Source of the DNA: Escherichia coli
GTDB lineage: Bacteria; Pseudomonadota; Gammaproteobacteria; Enterobacterales; Enterobacteriaceae
Direction: 5' to 3'
NCBI RefSeq assembly: GCF_036503815.1
Contig: NZ_AP027764.1
Location: 1,674,001-1,738,000, forward strand
Length of the DNA: 64,000 nt
Shown: one piece after another, positions 27,713 through 36,488 of the stretch
Layout of the letters: each line of letters starts with the position of its first letter
Position numbering within the stretch: the first letter of the stretch is position 1
Translations under genes and position numbers: made by a program
The notes under the pieces: generated by a model
Databases searched by the model: none
Told to the model about the DNA's origin: nothing
What the model saw: only the letters and a program-made list of their open reading frames with translations

Positions 27713-27779
27713 AGATTGTTGGTTTTTGCGTGATGGTGACCGGGCAGACTAAAGGCTATCCTTAACCAGGGAGCTGATG

Positions 27780-28844
27780 ATGAAAAACGCCACATGCTTA
27801 ACTGACGATCAACGCTGGCAATCTGTCTTAGCCCGCGATCCGAACGCCGACGGCGAATTCGTTTTCGCCGTGCGGACCACGGGTATCTTTTGCCGACCGT
27901 CTTGCCGTGCCAGACATGCCTTGCGGGAAAACGTCTCCTTCTACGTAAATGCCAGCGAGGCGCTTACCGCTGGCTTTCGCCCCTGCAAACGTTGTCAGCC
28001 AGACAAAGCCAATCCCCGGCAACATCGCCTTGATAAAATTACCCACGCCTGCCGACTGCTGGAACAGGAAACGCCTGTAACGCTGGAAGCCTTAGCCGAC
28101 CAGGTGGCGATGAGTCCGTTCCATCTGCATCGGTTGTTTAAAGCGACTACCGGAATGACGCCTAAAGCCTGGCAACAGGCCTGGCGCGCTCGCCGTTTGC
28201 GTGAATCGCTGGCGAAAGGGGAGAGCGTGACGACGTCTATTCTTAACGCCGGATTTCCCGACAGCAGCAGTTACTACCGCAAAGCTGACGAAACGCTGGG
28301 CATGACGGCTAAACAATTCCGTCATGGTGGCGAAAATCTGGCGGTGCGTTACGCGCTGGCTGATTGTGAGCTGGGCCGTTGCCTGGTGGCAGAAAGCGAG
28401 CGGGGGATTTGCGCGATATTGCTGGGCGATGATGACGCGACGCTAATCAGCGAGTTGCAGCAGATGTTTCCCGCTGCCGACAACGCGCCTGCCGATCTGA
28501 CGTTTCAGCAACATGTGCGTGAAGTGATCGCCAGCCTCAATCAACGCGATACGCCGCTGACGTTACCGCTGGACATTCGCGGCACTGCTTTTCAGCAACA
28601 AGTCTGGCAGGCACTGCGCACGATACCTTGTGGTGAAACCGTCAGTTATCAGCAACTGGCGAACGCCATCGGCAAACCGAAAGCGGTACGGGCCGTTGCC
28701 AGCGCCTGTGCAGCCAACAAGCTCGCTATCGTAATACCCTGTCATCGGGTTGTCCGTGGTGATGGCACACTTTCCGGTTACCGCTGGGGCGTGTCGCGCA
28801 AAGCGCAACTGCTGCGCCGTGAAGCTGAAAATGAGGAGAGGTAA
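27780..28844 (+). CDS. ada: Ada, bifunctional DNA methyl-transfer repair protein and transcriptional activator
   Basis: Ada removes methyl groups from DNA phosphotriesters (N-terminal Cys38) and from O6-methylguanine/O4-methylthymine (C-terminal Cys321), and when methylated activates the adaptive response. It has 354 residues. N-terminal zinc site: C38/C42 in FCRPSC and C69/C72 in CKRC. The AraC-type HTH is in the middle (LEALADQVAMSPFHLHRLF). The methyltransferase active site is IPCHRVV. The second of two tandem ATGs (27780) is preferred because AGGGAG lies 6 bp upstream of it. Overlaps alkB (TAATG). Confidence 0.98.
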   Translation: MKNATCLTDDQRWQSVLARDPNADGEFVFAVRTTGIFCRPSCRARHALRENVSFYVNASEALTAGFRPCKRCQPDKANPRQHRLDKITHACRLLEQETPVTLEALADQVAMSPFHLHRLFKATTGMTPKAWQQAWRARRLRESLAKGESVTTSILNAGFPDSSSYYRKADETLGMTAKQFRHGGENLAVRYALADCELGRCLVAESERGICAILLGDDDATLISELQQMFPAADNAPADLTFQQHVREVIASLNQRDTPLTLPLDIRGTAFQQQVWQALRTIPCGETVSYQQLANAIGKPKAVRAVASACAANKLAIVIPCHRVVRGDGTLSGYRWGVSRKAQLLRREAENEER

Positions 28845-29494
28845 TGTTGGATCTGTTTGCCGATGCTGAACCGTGGCAAGAACCACTGGCGGCTGGAGCG
28901 GTGATTTTGCACCGTTTTGCTTTTAACGCTGCGGAGCAACTGATCCGCGATATTAATGACGTTGCCAGCCAGTCGCCGTTTCGCCAGATGGTCACCCCCG
29001 GGGGATATACCATGTCGGTGGCAATGACCAACTGTGGGCATCTGGGCTGGACGACCAATCGGCAGGGTTATCTCTATTCGCCCATTGATCCGCAAACAAA
29101 TAAACCGTGGCCCGCCATGCCGCAGAGTTTTCATGATTTATGTCAACGTGCGGCGACGGCGGCGGGCTATCCAGATTTCCAACCTGATGCCTGTCTGATC
29201 AACCGCTATGCTCCTGGCGCGAAACTGTCGCTGCATCAGGATAAAGACGAACCGGATCTGCGCGCGCCGATTGTTTCTGTTTCTCTGGGCTTACCCGCGA
29301 TTTTTCAATTTGGTGGCCTGAAACGAAATGATCCGCTCAAACGTTTATTGCTGGAACATGGCGATGTGGTGGTATGGGGCGGTGAATCGCGGCTGTTTTA
29401 TCACGGCATTCAACCGTTGAAAGCGGGCTTTCATCCACTCACCGCCGACTGCCGCTACAACCTGACATTCCGTCAGGCAGGTAAAAAAGAATAA
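28844..29494 (+). CDS. alkB: AlkB, Fe(II)/2-oxoglutarate-dependent DNA repair dioxygenase
   Basis: AlkB oxidatively removes 1-methyladenine and 3-methylcytosine lesions. It has 216 residues. The iron ligands are H131 and D133 (LHQDKD) and H187 (FYHGIQ); the 2-oxoglutarate-binding arginine is in the C-terminal RYNLTFRQ. Its ATG overlaps the ada stop, forming the ada-alkB adaptive-response operon. Confidence 0.98.
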   Translation: MLDLFADAEPWQEPLAAGAVILHRFAFNAAEQLIRDINDVASQSPFRQMVTPGGYTMSVAMTNCGHLGWTTNRQGYLYSPIDPQTNKPWPAMPQSFHDLCQRAATAAGYPDFQPDACLINRYAPGAKLSLHQDKDEPDLRAPIVSVSLGLPAIFQFGGLKRNDPLKRLLLEHGDVVVWGGESRLFYHGIQPLKAGFHPLTADCRYNLTFRQAGKKE

Positions 29495-29569
29495 AAATAA
29501 GAATTATTATTGCTGTGCGCGCGGAGATGTTTAAACTGCGGGCTGTAATTCATTGTCCGGGTTTTTTGC

Positions 29570-31213
29570 ATGGAACTTCTTGTACTTGTCTGGCGGCAGT
29601 ATCGCTGGCCATTTATCAGTGTGATGGCGCTAAGCCTCGCCAGTGCGGCATTAGGCATTGGCTTAATTGCTTTTATCAATCAGCGCCTTATCGAAACGGC
29701 GGATACCAGTCTGCTGGTGTTGCCGGAGTTTCTCGGTTTATTGCTGCTGCTAATGGCGGTGACGCTAGGTTCGCAACTGGCGCTCACCACTCTGGGGCAT
29801 CACTTCGTTTACCGACTGCGTAGCGAATTTATCAAGCGGATTCTGGATACTCACGTCGAGCGTATCGAACAACTCGGTAGCGCCTCGTTGCTGGCGGGGT
29901 TAACCAGCGATGTGCGCAATATCACTATTGCGTTTGTTCGTCTGCCAGAACTGGTGCAGGGGATCATTCTCACTATCGGTTCGGCGGCGTATCTGTGGAT
30001 GCTGTCGGGCAAGATGTTGCTGGTAACGGCTATCTGGATGGCGGTCACCATCTGGGGCGGTTTTGTACTGGTGGCGCGGGTTTACAAACATATGGCGACC
30101 CTGCGCGAGACCGAAGATAAGCTGTACACGGATTTTCAAACTGTACTCGAAGGGCGCAAAGAGCTGACTCTTAACCGTGAACGCGCCGAGTATGTGTTTA
30201 ACAACCTCTACATTCCTGATGCGCAAGAGTATCGCCACCATATTATCCGCGCAGACACCTTCCATCTTAGTGCTGTGAACTGGTCAAACATCATGATGCT
30301 GGGCGCAATCGGCCTGGTGTTCTGGATGGCGAACAGTCTCGGTTGGGCTGATACCAACGTTGCCGCGACCTATTCGCTAACGCTGTTATTCCTGCGTACG
30401 CCGCTGCTTTCGGCGGTTGGTGCGTTGCCGACGCTACTGACTGCGCAGGTGGCGTTTAACAAGTTGAACAAATTCGCACTCGCGCCTTTCAAAGCGGAGT
30501 TTCCGCGCCCGCAGGCGTTCCCTGACTGGCAAACGCTGGAGCTGCGCAACGTGACGTTTGCTTATCAGGATAACGCATTTTCCGTTGGGCCGATTAACCT
30601 CACCATCAAACGTGGCGAACTGCTGTTTCTGATTGGCGGCAACGGTAGTGGCAAATCGACGCTGGCAATGTTGCTGACGGGCTTGTACCAGCCACAAAGT
30701 GGCGAAATTTTGCTGGATGGAAAACCTGTCAGCGGCGAACAACCGGAAGATTATCGCAAACTGTTTTCGGCAGTGTTTACCGATGTCTGGTTGTTTGATC
30801 AACTGCTGGGGCCGGAGGGAAAACCGGCTAATCCACAACTGGTTGAGAAGTGGCTGGCGCAACTGAAAATGGCTCATAAGCTTGAGTTAAGCAACGGGCG
30901 TATTGTTAACCTGAAGTTATCAAAAGGGCAGAAAAAACGCGTCGCGCTGTTGCTGGCGCTGGCAGAAGAACGCGATATTATCCTGTTGGATGAATGGGCG
31001 GCGGATCAGGACCCTCACTTCCGCCGTGAGTTTTATCAGGTGCTGCTGCCGCTGATGCAGGAGATGGGTAAAACGATTTTCGCCATCAGTCATGATGATC
31101 ATTACTTTATCCACGCTGACCGCCTGCTGGAAATGCGCAACGGGCTACTTAGCGAGCTGACAGGCGAAGAGCGCGATGCTGCTTCGCGTGATGCCGTTGC
31201 CCGGACGGCATAA
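29570..31213 (+). CDS. yojI: YojI, ABC-type exporter (microcin J25 efflux)
   Basis: 547 residues: an N-terminal transmembrane domain with about six helices (to about 300), then a fused ATPase with Walker A GGNGSGKST, signature LSKGQKKR and Walker B IILLDEW. Single-chain exporters of this type work as homodimers. E. coli YojI exports the antibacterial lasso peptide microcin J25 with TolC. It lies 75 bp after alkB and may receive some read-through from it. Confidence 0.96.
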   Translation: MELLVLVWRQYRWPFISVMALSLASAALGIGLIAFINQRLIETADTSLLVLPEFLGLLLLLMAVTLGSQLALTTLGHHFVYRLRSEFIKRILDTHVERIEQLGSASLLAGLTSDVRNITIAFVRLPELVQGIILTIGSAAYLWMLSGKMLLVTAIWMAVTIWGGFVLVARVYKHMATLRETEDKLYTDFQTVLEGRKELTLNRERAEYVFNNLYIPDAQEYRHHIIRADTFHLSAVNWSNIMMLGAIGLVFWMANSLGWADTNVAATYSLTLLFLRTPLLSAVGALPTLLTAQVAFNKLNKFALAPFKAEFPRPQAFPDWQTLELRNVTFAYQDNAFSVGPINLTIKRGELLFLIGGNGSGKSTLAMLLTGLYQPQSGEILLDGKPVSGEQPEDYRKLFSAVFTDVWLFDQLLGPEGKPANPQLVEKWLAQLKMAHKLELSNGRIVNLKLSKGQKKRVALLLALAEERDIILLDEWAADQDPHFRREFYQVLLPLMQEMGKTIFAISHDDHYFIHADRLLEMRNGLLSELTGEERDAASRDAVARTA

Positions 31214-31224
31214 TATTTCGACGC

Positions 31225-31253
31225 TGACCTGGCGGACTGCTGCCGCCAGGTCA
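31225..31253. terminator. Perfect inverted repeat after yojI (probable transcript-end hairpin)
   Basis: TGACCTGGCGG (31225-31235) and CCGCCAGGTCA (31243-31253) around a 7-nt loop, 11 bp after the yojI stop. No T run follows, so it may be a 3'-end stabiliser instead of a true terminator. Confidence 0.5.
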
Positions 31254-31355
31254 ATATTCTAAAAAACCCTTCGTTTCTAATAACCCTATAATTAATCAAC
31301 GAAATTATAATGTTTCTAAAATTAGAATATAATTTATAAACATTATTTAAATGTT

Positions 31356-31370
31356 GTTACTTAAGTGTTA
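31356..31370 (+). promoter_or_regulatory. Candidate ArcA direct repeat upstream of mqo
   Basis: GTTACTTAAGTGTTA: two GTTA half-sites spaced 11 bp start to start, the ArcA-type arrangement, 61 bp upstream of the mqo start within very AT-rich DNA (31260-31380). mqo is known to be repressed by ArcA; the site assignment is inference. Confidence 0.5.
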
Positions 31371-31430
31371 CCGTTGATGCCGCGCAAATCTCACCTGCAA
31401 TAAAGCGACTAAAAGTAAGGCATTAACAAG

Positions 31431-33077
31431 ATGAAAAAAGTGACTGCCATGCTCTTCTCGATGGCCGTGGGGCTTAATGCCGTTTCGATGACGGCAAAAG
31501 CGAAAGCGTCCGAGGAGCAGGAAACTGATGTACTGTTGATTGGCGGCGGCATTATGAGCGCCACGTTGGGGACCTATTTACGCGAGCTGGAGCCTGAATG
31601 GTCGATGACCATGGTGGAGCGCCTGGAGGGTGTCGCGCAGGAGAGTTCGAACGGCTGGAACAACGCCGGAACCGGGCATTCTGCACTGATGGAACTCAAT
31701 TACACCCCGCAAAATGCCGACGGCAGCATCAGTATTGAAAAAGCAGTCGCCATTAACGAAGCATTTCAGATTTCCCGCCAGTTCTGGGCGCACCAGGTCG
31801 AGCGCGGTGTGCTGCGTACTCCGCGTTCATTTATCAATACCGTTCCGCATATGAGCTTTGTCTGGGGCGAGGAGAACGTTAATTTCCTGCGCGCCCGTTA
31901 CGCCGCGTTGCAACAAAGCTCGCTGTTTCGCGGTATGCGTTACTCTGAAGATCACGCGCAGATCAAAGAGTGGGCACCGTTAGTGATGGAAGGGCGCGAT
32001 CCGCAACAGAAAGTAGCAGCAACACGCACAGAAATTGGCACTGATGTGAACTATGGCGAGATCACCCGCCAGTTGATCGCCTCCTTACAGAAGAAATCTA
32101 ACTTCTCGCTGCAACTCAGCAGCGAGGTCCGCGCCCTAAAGCGTAATGACGATAACAGCTGGACTGTCACCGTCGCCGATCTGAAAAACGGCACAGCACA
32201 GAACATCCGCGCGAAATTTGTCTTTATCGGCGCGGGCGGTGCAGCGTTGAAGCTGTTACAGGAATCCGGTATTCCGGAAGCGAAAGACTACGCCGGTTTT
32301 CCGGTAGGTGGACAGTTCCTTGTCTCGGAAAACCCGGATGTGGTTAACCATCATCTGGCGAAGGTCTACGGGAAAGCCTCCGTTGGCGCACCGCCAATGT
32401 CGGTTCCGCATATCGATACCCGTGTGCTGGACGGTAAACGCGTCGTGCTGTTTGGGCCATTTGCCACCTTCTCAACTAAATTCCTCAAAAATGGTTCACT
32501 GTGGGATCTGCTGAGTTCCACTACTACTTCTAACGTGATGCCGATGATGCACGTTGGGCTGGATAATTTCGATCTGGTGAAATATCTGGTGAGTCAGGTG
32601 ATGTTGAGTGAAGAGGATCGTTTTGAGGCGTTGAAAGAATACTATCCGCAGGCGAAAAAAGAGGACTGGCGTTTGTGGCAAGCGGGGCAGCGCGTGCAGA
32701 TTATCAAGCGTGATGCCGAGAAAGGTGGCGTACTGCGTCTGGGTACCGAAGTGGTCAGCGACCAACAAGGGACTATTGCCGCGCTGCTGGGGGCATCGCC
32801 AGGGGCGTCAACCGCCGCGCCGATTATGTTGAATCTGCTGGAAAAAGTATTTGGCGATCGCGTTTCAAGCCCACAATGGCAGGCCACGCTGAAAGCGATT
32901 GTTCCGTCTTATGGACGCAAGCTGAATGGTGATGTGGCGGCAACAGAACGCGAGTTGCAGTACACCAGCGAAGTGCTGGGGCTGAAATACGACAAGCCGC
33001 AGGTGGCGGACAGTACGCCAAAACCGCAGTTGAAGCCGCAAACCGTTCAAAAAGAAGTCGCGGATATTGCGTTGTAA
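31431..33077 (+). CDS. mqo: Malate:quinone oxidoreductase
   Basis: Mqo is a membrane-associated flavoenzyme that oxidises malate to oxaloacetate and passes electrons to quinones. It has 548 residues. The N-terminus is hydrophobic (about residues 1-27), followed by the FAD Rossmann motif LLIGGGIMSATLGTYL (about 36-51), the family motif SSNGWNNAGTGHSALMELNY and a C-terminal dinucleotide-binding region (LLGASPGASTAAPIM). Monocistronic, with an AT-rich promoter region upstream and a strong hairpin right after the stop. Confidence 0.98.
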   Translation: MKKVTAMLFSMAVGLNAVSMTAKAKASEEQETDVLLIGGGIMSATLGTYLRELEPEWSMTMVERLEGVAQESSNGWNNAGTGHSALMELNYTPQNADGSISIEKAVAINEAFQISRQFWAHQVERGVLRTPRSFINTVPHMSFVWGEENVNFLRARYAALQQSSLFRGMRYSEDHAQIKEWAPLVMEGRDPQQKVAATRTEIGTDVNYGEITRQLIASLQKKSNFSLQLSSEVRALKRNDDNSWTVTVADLKNGTAQNIRAKFVFIGAGGAALKLLQESGIPEAKDYAGFPVGGQFLVSENPDVVNHHLAKVYGKASVGAPPMSVPHIDTRVLDGKRVVLFGPFATFSTKFLKNGSLWDLLSSTTTSNVMPMMHVGLDNFDLVKYLVSQVMLSEEDRFEALKEYYPQAKKEDWRLWQAGQRVQIIKRDAEKGGVLRLGTEVVSDQQGTIAALLGASPGASTAAPIMLNLLEKVFGDRVSSPQWQATLKAIVPSYGRKLNGDVAATERELQYTSEVLGLKYDKPQVADSTPKPQLKPQTVQKEVADIAL

Positions 33078-33084
33078 TGATGTG

Positions 33085-33113
33085 CCACATCCGGCATGGT
33101 ATGCCGGATGTGG
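33085..33113. terminator. Very stable 13-bp hairpin after mqo
   Basis: CCACATCCGGCAT / ATGCCGGATGTGG around a 3-nt loop, 8 bp after the mqo stop, extendable by further GC/GU pairs. No T run, so it is more likely a REP-like mRNA-stabilising hairpin than a simple terminator. The BIME array starts directly behind it. Confidence 0.6.
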
Positions 33114-33117
33114 CGCA

Positions 33118-33456
33118 TGCTGATAAGACGCGTCAGCGTCGCATCAGTCAACCGGCTCGGGCGTTGGATGTCGGATGCGGCGTGACCGCCTTATCCGACC
33201 TACGGGGTGGAGCACTTCACAGCGGTGTAGGCCTGATAAGACGCGCCAGCGTCGCATCAGGCACCCGGCTCGGGCATTAGATGTCGGATGCGGCGTGACC
33301 GCCTTATCCGACCTACGGGGGGGAGCACTTCACAGCGGTGTAGGCCTGATAAGACGCGCCAGCGTCGCATCAGGCAACCGGCTCGGGCGTTAGATGTCGG
33401 ATGCGGCGTGACCGCCTTATCCGACCTACGGGGTGGAGCACTTCACAGCGGTGTAG
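33118..33456. repeat. BIME array: three tandem 113-bp REP units (left part)
   Basis: Units start at about 33118, 33231 and 33344 with a constant period of 113 bp. Each holds two opposed REPs: CTGATAAGACGCG..CAGCGTCGCATCAG and GTCGGATGCGGCGTGACCGC followed by CTTATCCGACCTACGG, then a spacer GAGCACTTCACAGCGGTGTAG. Units 2 and 3 are almost identical, pointing to recent tandem duplication. The next unit is cut by the IS621 insertion at 33455-33456 and resumes at 34737. Short ORFs that can be read through the array are repeat artefacts. Confidence 0.95.
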
Positions 33457-33512
33457 ATACTGTTATGGCCTGCAATTTTTTTTCTACCCCGGTTTCCCAG
33501 ATTGCAGGCATG

Positions 33513-34845
<1,333 letters not shown>

Positions 34846-35334
34846 TTAGCGGACTACCGCGTTGTCAATTTTCTCTTCCGCCTTCCAGATGCGGTATTTC
34901 ACATCTACATTGTTTGGCGTATACACCACGATCGGCAGCTTGCTGTTGTAACGCAGCATTCCGGCATCGCCCAGATACGCGGTGACAAATTTCTTCTCTT
35001 TCTTGCCATCCGGGCAGGCCATCATCGTGGAAACCGGTGAGCTAACTTTATCAAAGACGTAATAATCATAGCCCCAGCCTTCCAGCGTTTTGCTTTCCAG
35101 CTTCCCGCCGAGACGATGCAAATTGCAATCGACCTCCAGCGTCTGACCGATTAACAGTTCTACTTTCAGGGTAGATTCATCTTCTTGCGGGGTTAACTGA
35201 ATCACCTGACGCTTCATGCCTTTTTCAGCTTGCGGATAAGGCGCGATTTTTTCCAGTGGCTGGACGCTCTCTGCCGCCCAGGCGGAAGTGGTAGCGAAAG
35301 CGGCAAACAATACTGCAGGTAGAATGGTCTTCAT
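34846..35334 (-). CDS. eco: Ecotin, periplasmic serine protease inhibitor
   Basis: Ecotin is a dimeric inhibitor of trypsin-fold proteases (trypsin, chymotrypsin, elastase, factor Xa), protecting the cell from host proteases. It has 162 residues with a 20-residue signal peptide (ending TTSAWA|AESVQPLEK). The reactive-site Met (P1, mature position 84) lies in SSPVSTMMACPDG, in the loop held by a disulfide (CNLH and MACPDG cysteines). The stop codon abuts the REP array. Confidence 0.98.
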   Translation of the reverse strand: MKTILPAVLFAAFATTSAWAAESVQPLEKIAPYPQAEKGMKRQVIQLTPQEDESTLKVELLIGQTLEVDCNLHRLGGKLESKTLEGWGYDYYVFDKVSSPVSTMMACPDGKKEKKFVTAYLGDAGMLRYNSKLPIVVYTPNNVDVKYRIWKAEEKIDNAVVR

Positions 35335-35467
35335 TGTTGTATTCCCTTCGTCATTTATAGGTTTTCACCGATGATGTCGCTGAAGGTTAACATATTCATC
35401 AGATTTATTAATTTGCTTTATGAATAACTAAAAGAACATTCAGACAATTTTACCTTCTCTTTTGGTG

Positions 35468-35632
35468 TTAAATTCTGAGGAGTGGTAAAGCCTTGAGAAA
35501 TATCTCTGGTGAATTAATCGCTATATAAATATGTTTATAACCATTTGAAATGTGAGCAAAAGCCCGTTTTTGCCACTCTTCCCACCACTCTTTTGATCCT
35601 GCTACAGGTTTTACCCCGATCGGGGTATGCAT
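35468..35632 (-). CDS. yojO: YojO, small uncharacterised protein (54 aa)
   Basis: A 54-codon frame from ATG at 35632 (MHTPIGVKPVAGSKEWWEEW) to TAA at 35468-35470. AAGGA lies about 11 bp upstream as a weak ribosome-binding site. It resembles the annotated K-12 small protein YojO except for a divergent C-terminus (IFLKALPLLRI). No motif or membrane segment is obvious. Its first codons coincide with the NarP and FNR sites of the divergent nap promoter, so conservation there may reflect regulation instead of coding. Function unknown; it may not be translated. Confidence 0.55.
   Translation of the reverse strand: MHTPIGVKPVAGSKEWWEEWQKRAFAHISNGYKHIYIAINSPEIFLKALPLLRI
35593..35627 (+). promoter_or_regulatory. 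nap operon control sites: FNR-like and NarP/NarL 7-2-7 site
   Basis: A perfect palindrome TACCCCGATCGGGGTA (35612-35627), the 7-2-7 heptamer arrangement used by NarP and NarL, and an FNR-like half-site TTGAT (35593-35597) within TTGATCCTGCTACA. They lie 114-148 bp upstream of napF. In E. coli FNR and phospho-NarP activate nap transcription under anaerobic, low-nitrate conditions. Confidence 0.8.
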
Positions 35633-35740
35633 CTTTGACACATCCTTTAATATCTTAGCGGCTATAAAAATGGCTTATTAATTATGCGGTTTATTTGGTC
35701 GCTCTTAATTTTCAGAGCGCGTTAATGATGGAAGGTCAAT

Positions 35741-36235
35741 GTGAAGATTGATGCATCCCGTCGGGGCATACTCACTGGTCGCTGGCGCAAAGCCAGTAAC
35801 GGTATCCGTCCGCCCTGGTCCGGTGATGAATCTCATTTTCTGACCTATTGCACCCGCTGCGACGCCTGTATTAATGCTTGTGAAAACAACATTCTGCAAC
35901 GCGGCGCGGGGGGCTATCCGAGCGTTAATTTCAAAAATAACGAGTGCAGCTTCTGTTATGCCTGCGCGCAAGCTTGCCCCGAATCGCTATTTTCTCCGCG
36001 CCACACCAGGGCCTGGGATTTGCTGTTCACCATCGGGGAGGCATGCCTGGCGTATCAGTCAGTTGAATGCCGCCGCTGTCAGGATAGCTGTGAGCCAATG
36101 GCAATTATCTTTCGCCCGACGCTCTCCGGGATCTACCAGCCGCAACTTAATAGCCAACTTTGCAACGGATGTGGAGCATGTGCAGCCAGCTGTCCGGTAT
36201 CAGCCATAACTGCGGAGTATCTCCATGCACACTAA
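35741..36235 (+). CDS. napF: NapF, iron-sulfur accessory protein of periplasmic nitrate reductase
   Basis: A cytoplasmic ferredoxin-type protein that interacts with NapA during its maturation. It has 164 residues with several [4Fe-4S] cysteine clusters: CTRCDACINACE, CSFCYACAQACPE, CRRCQDSCEP and CNGCGACAASCP. Start is GTG at 35741 with GGAAGG upstream. First gene of napFDAGHBC-ccm; its end overlaps napD by 11 bp. Confidence 0.97.
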   Translation: MKIDASRRGILTGRWRKASNGIRPPWSGDESHFLTYCTRCDACINACENNILQRGAGGYPSVNFKNNECSFCYACAQACPESLFSPRHTRAWDLLFTIGEACLAYQSVECRRCQDSCEPMAIIFRPTLSGIYQPQLNSQLCNGCGACAASCPVSAITAEYLHAH

Positions 36236-36488
36236 CTGGCAAGTTTGCAGCCTGGTCGTGCAGGCCAAAAGCGAACGAATTTCAGACATCAGCACCCAAC
36301 TGAACGCCTTTCCCGGCTGTGAAGTCGCTGTCAGCGACGCGCCGAGCGGTCAGTTGATTGTGGTGGTGGAAGCAGAAGACAGCGAAACGCTGATCCAAAC
36401 CATTGAGTCAGTACGCAACGTAGAGGGCGTGCTGGCGGTGTCGCTGGTTTATCACCAGCAGGAAGAGCAAGGTGAGGAAACACCATGA
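36225..36488 (+). CDS. napD: NapD, NapA signal-peptide-binding chaperone
   Basis: 87 residues with a ferredoxin-like fold. NapD binds the twin-arginine signal peptide of NapA and holds export back until the cofactors are inserted. Family features: MHTNWQVCSLVVQAKSER at the N-terminus and the alternating beta-alpha pattern up to LVYHQQEEQ. Overlaps napF and napA (ATGA), showing translational coupling. Confidence 0.97.
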   Translation: MHTNWQVCSLVVQAKSERISDISTQLNAFPGCEVAVSDAPSGQLIVVVEAEDSETLIQTIESVRNVEGVLAVSLVYHQQEEQGEETP

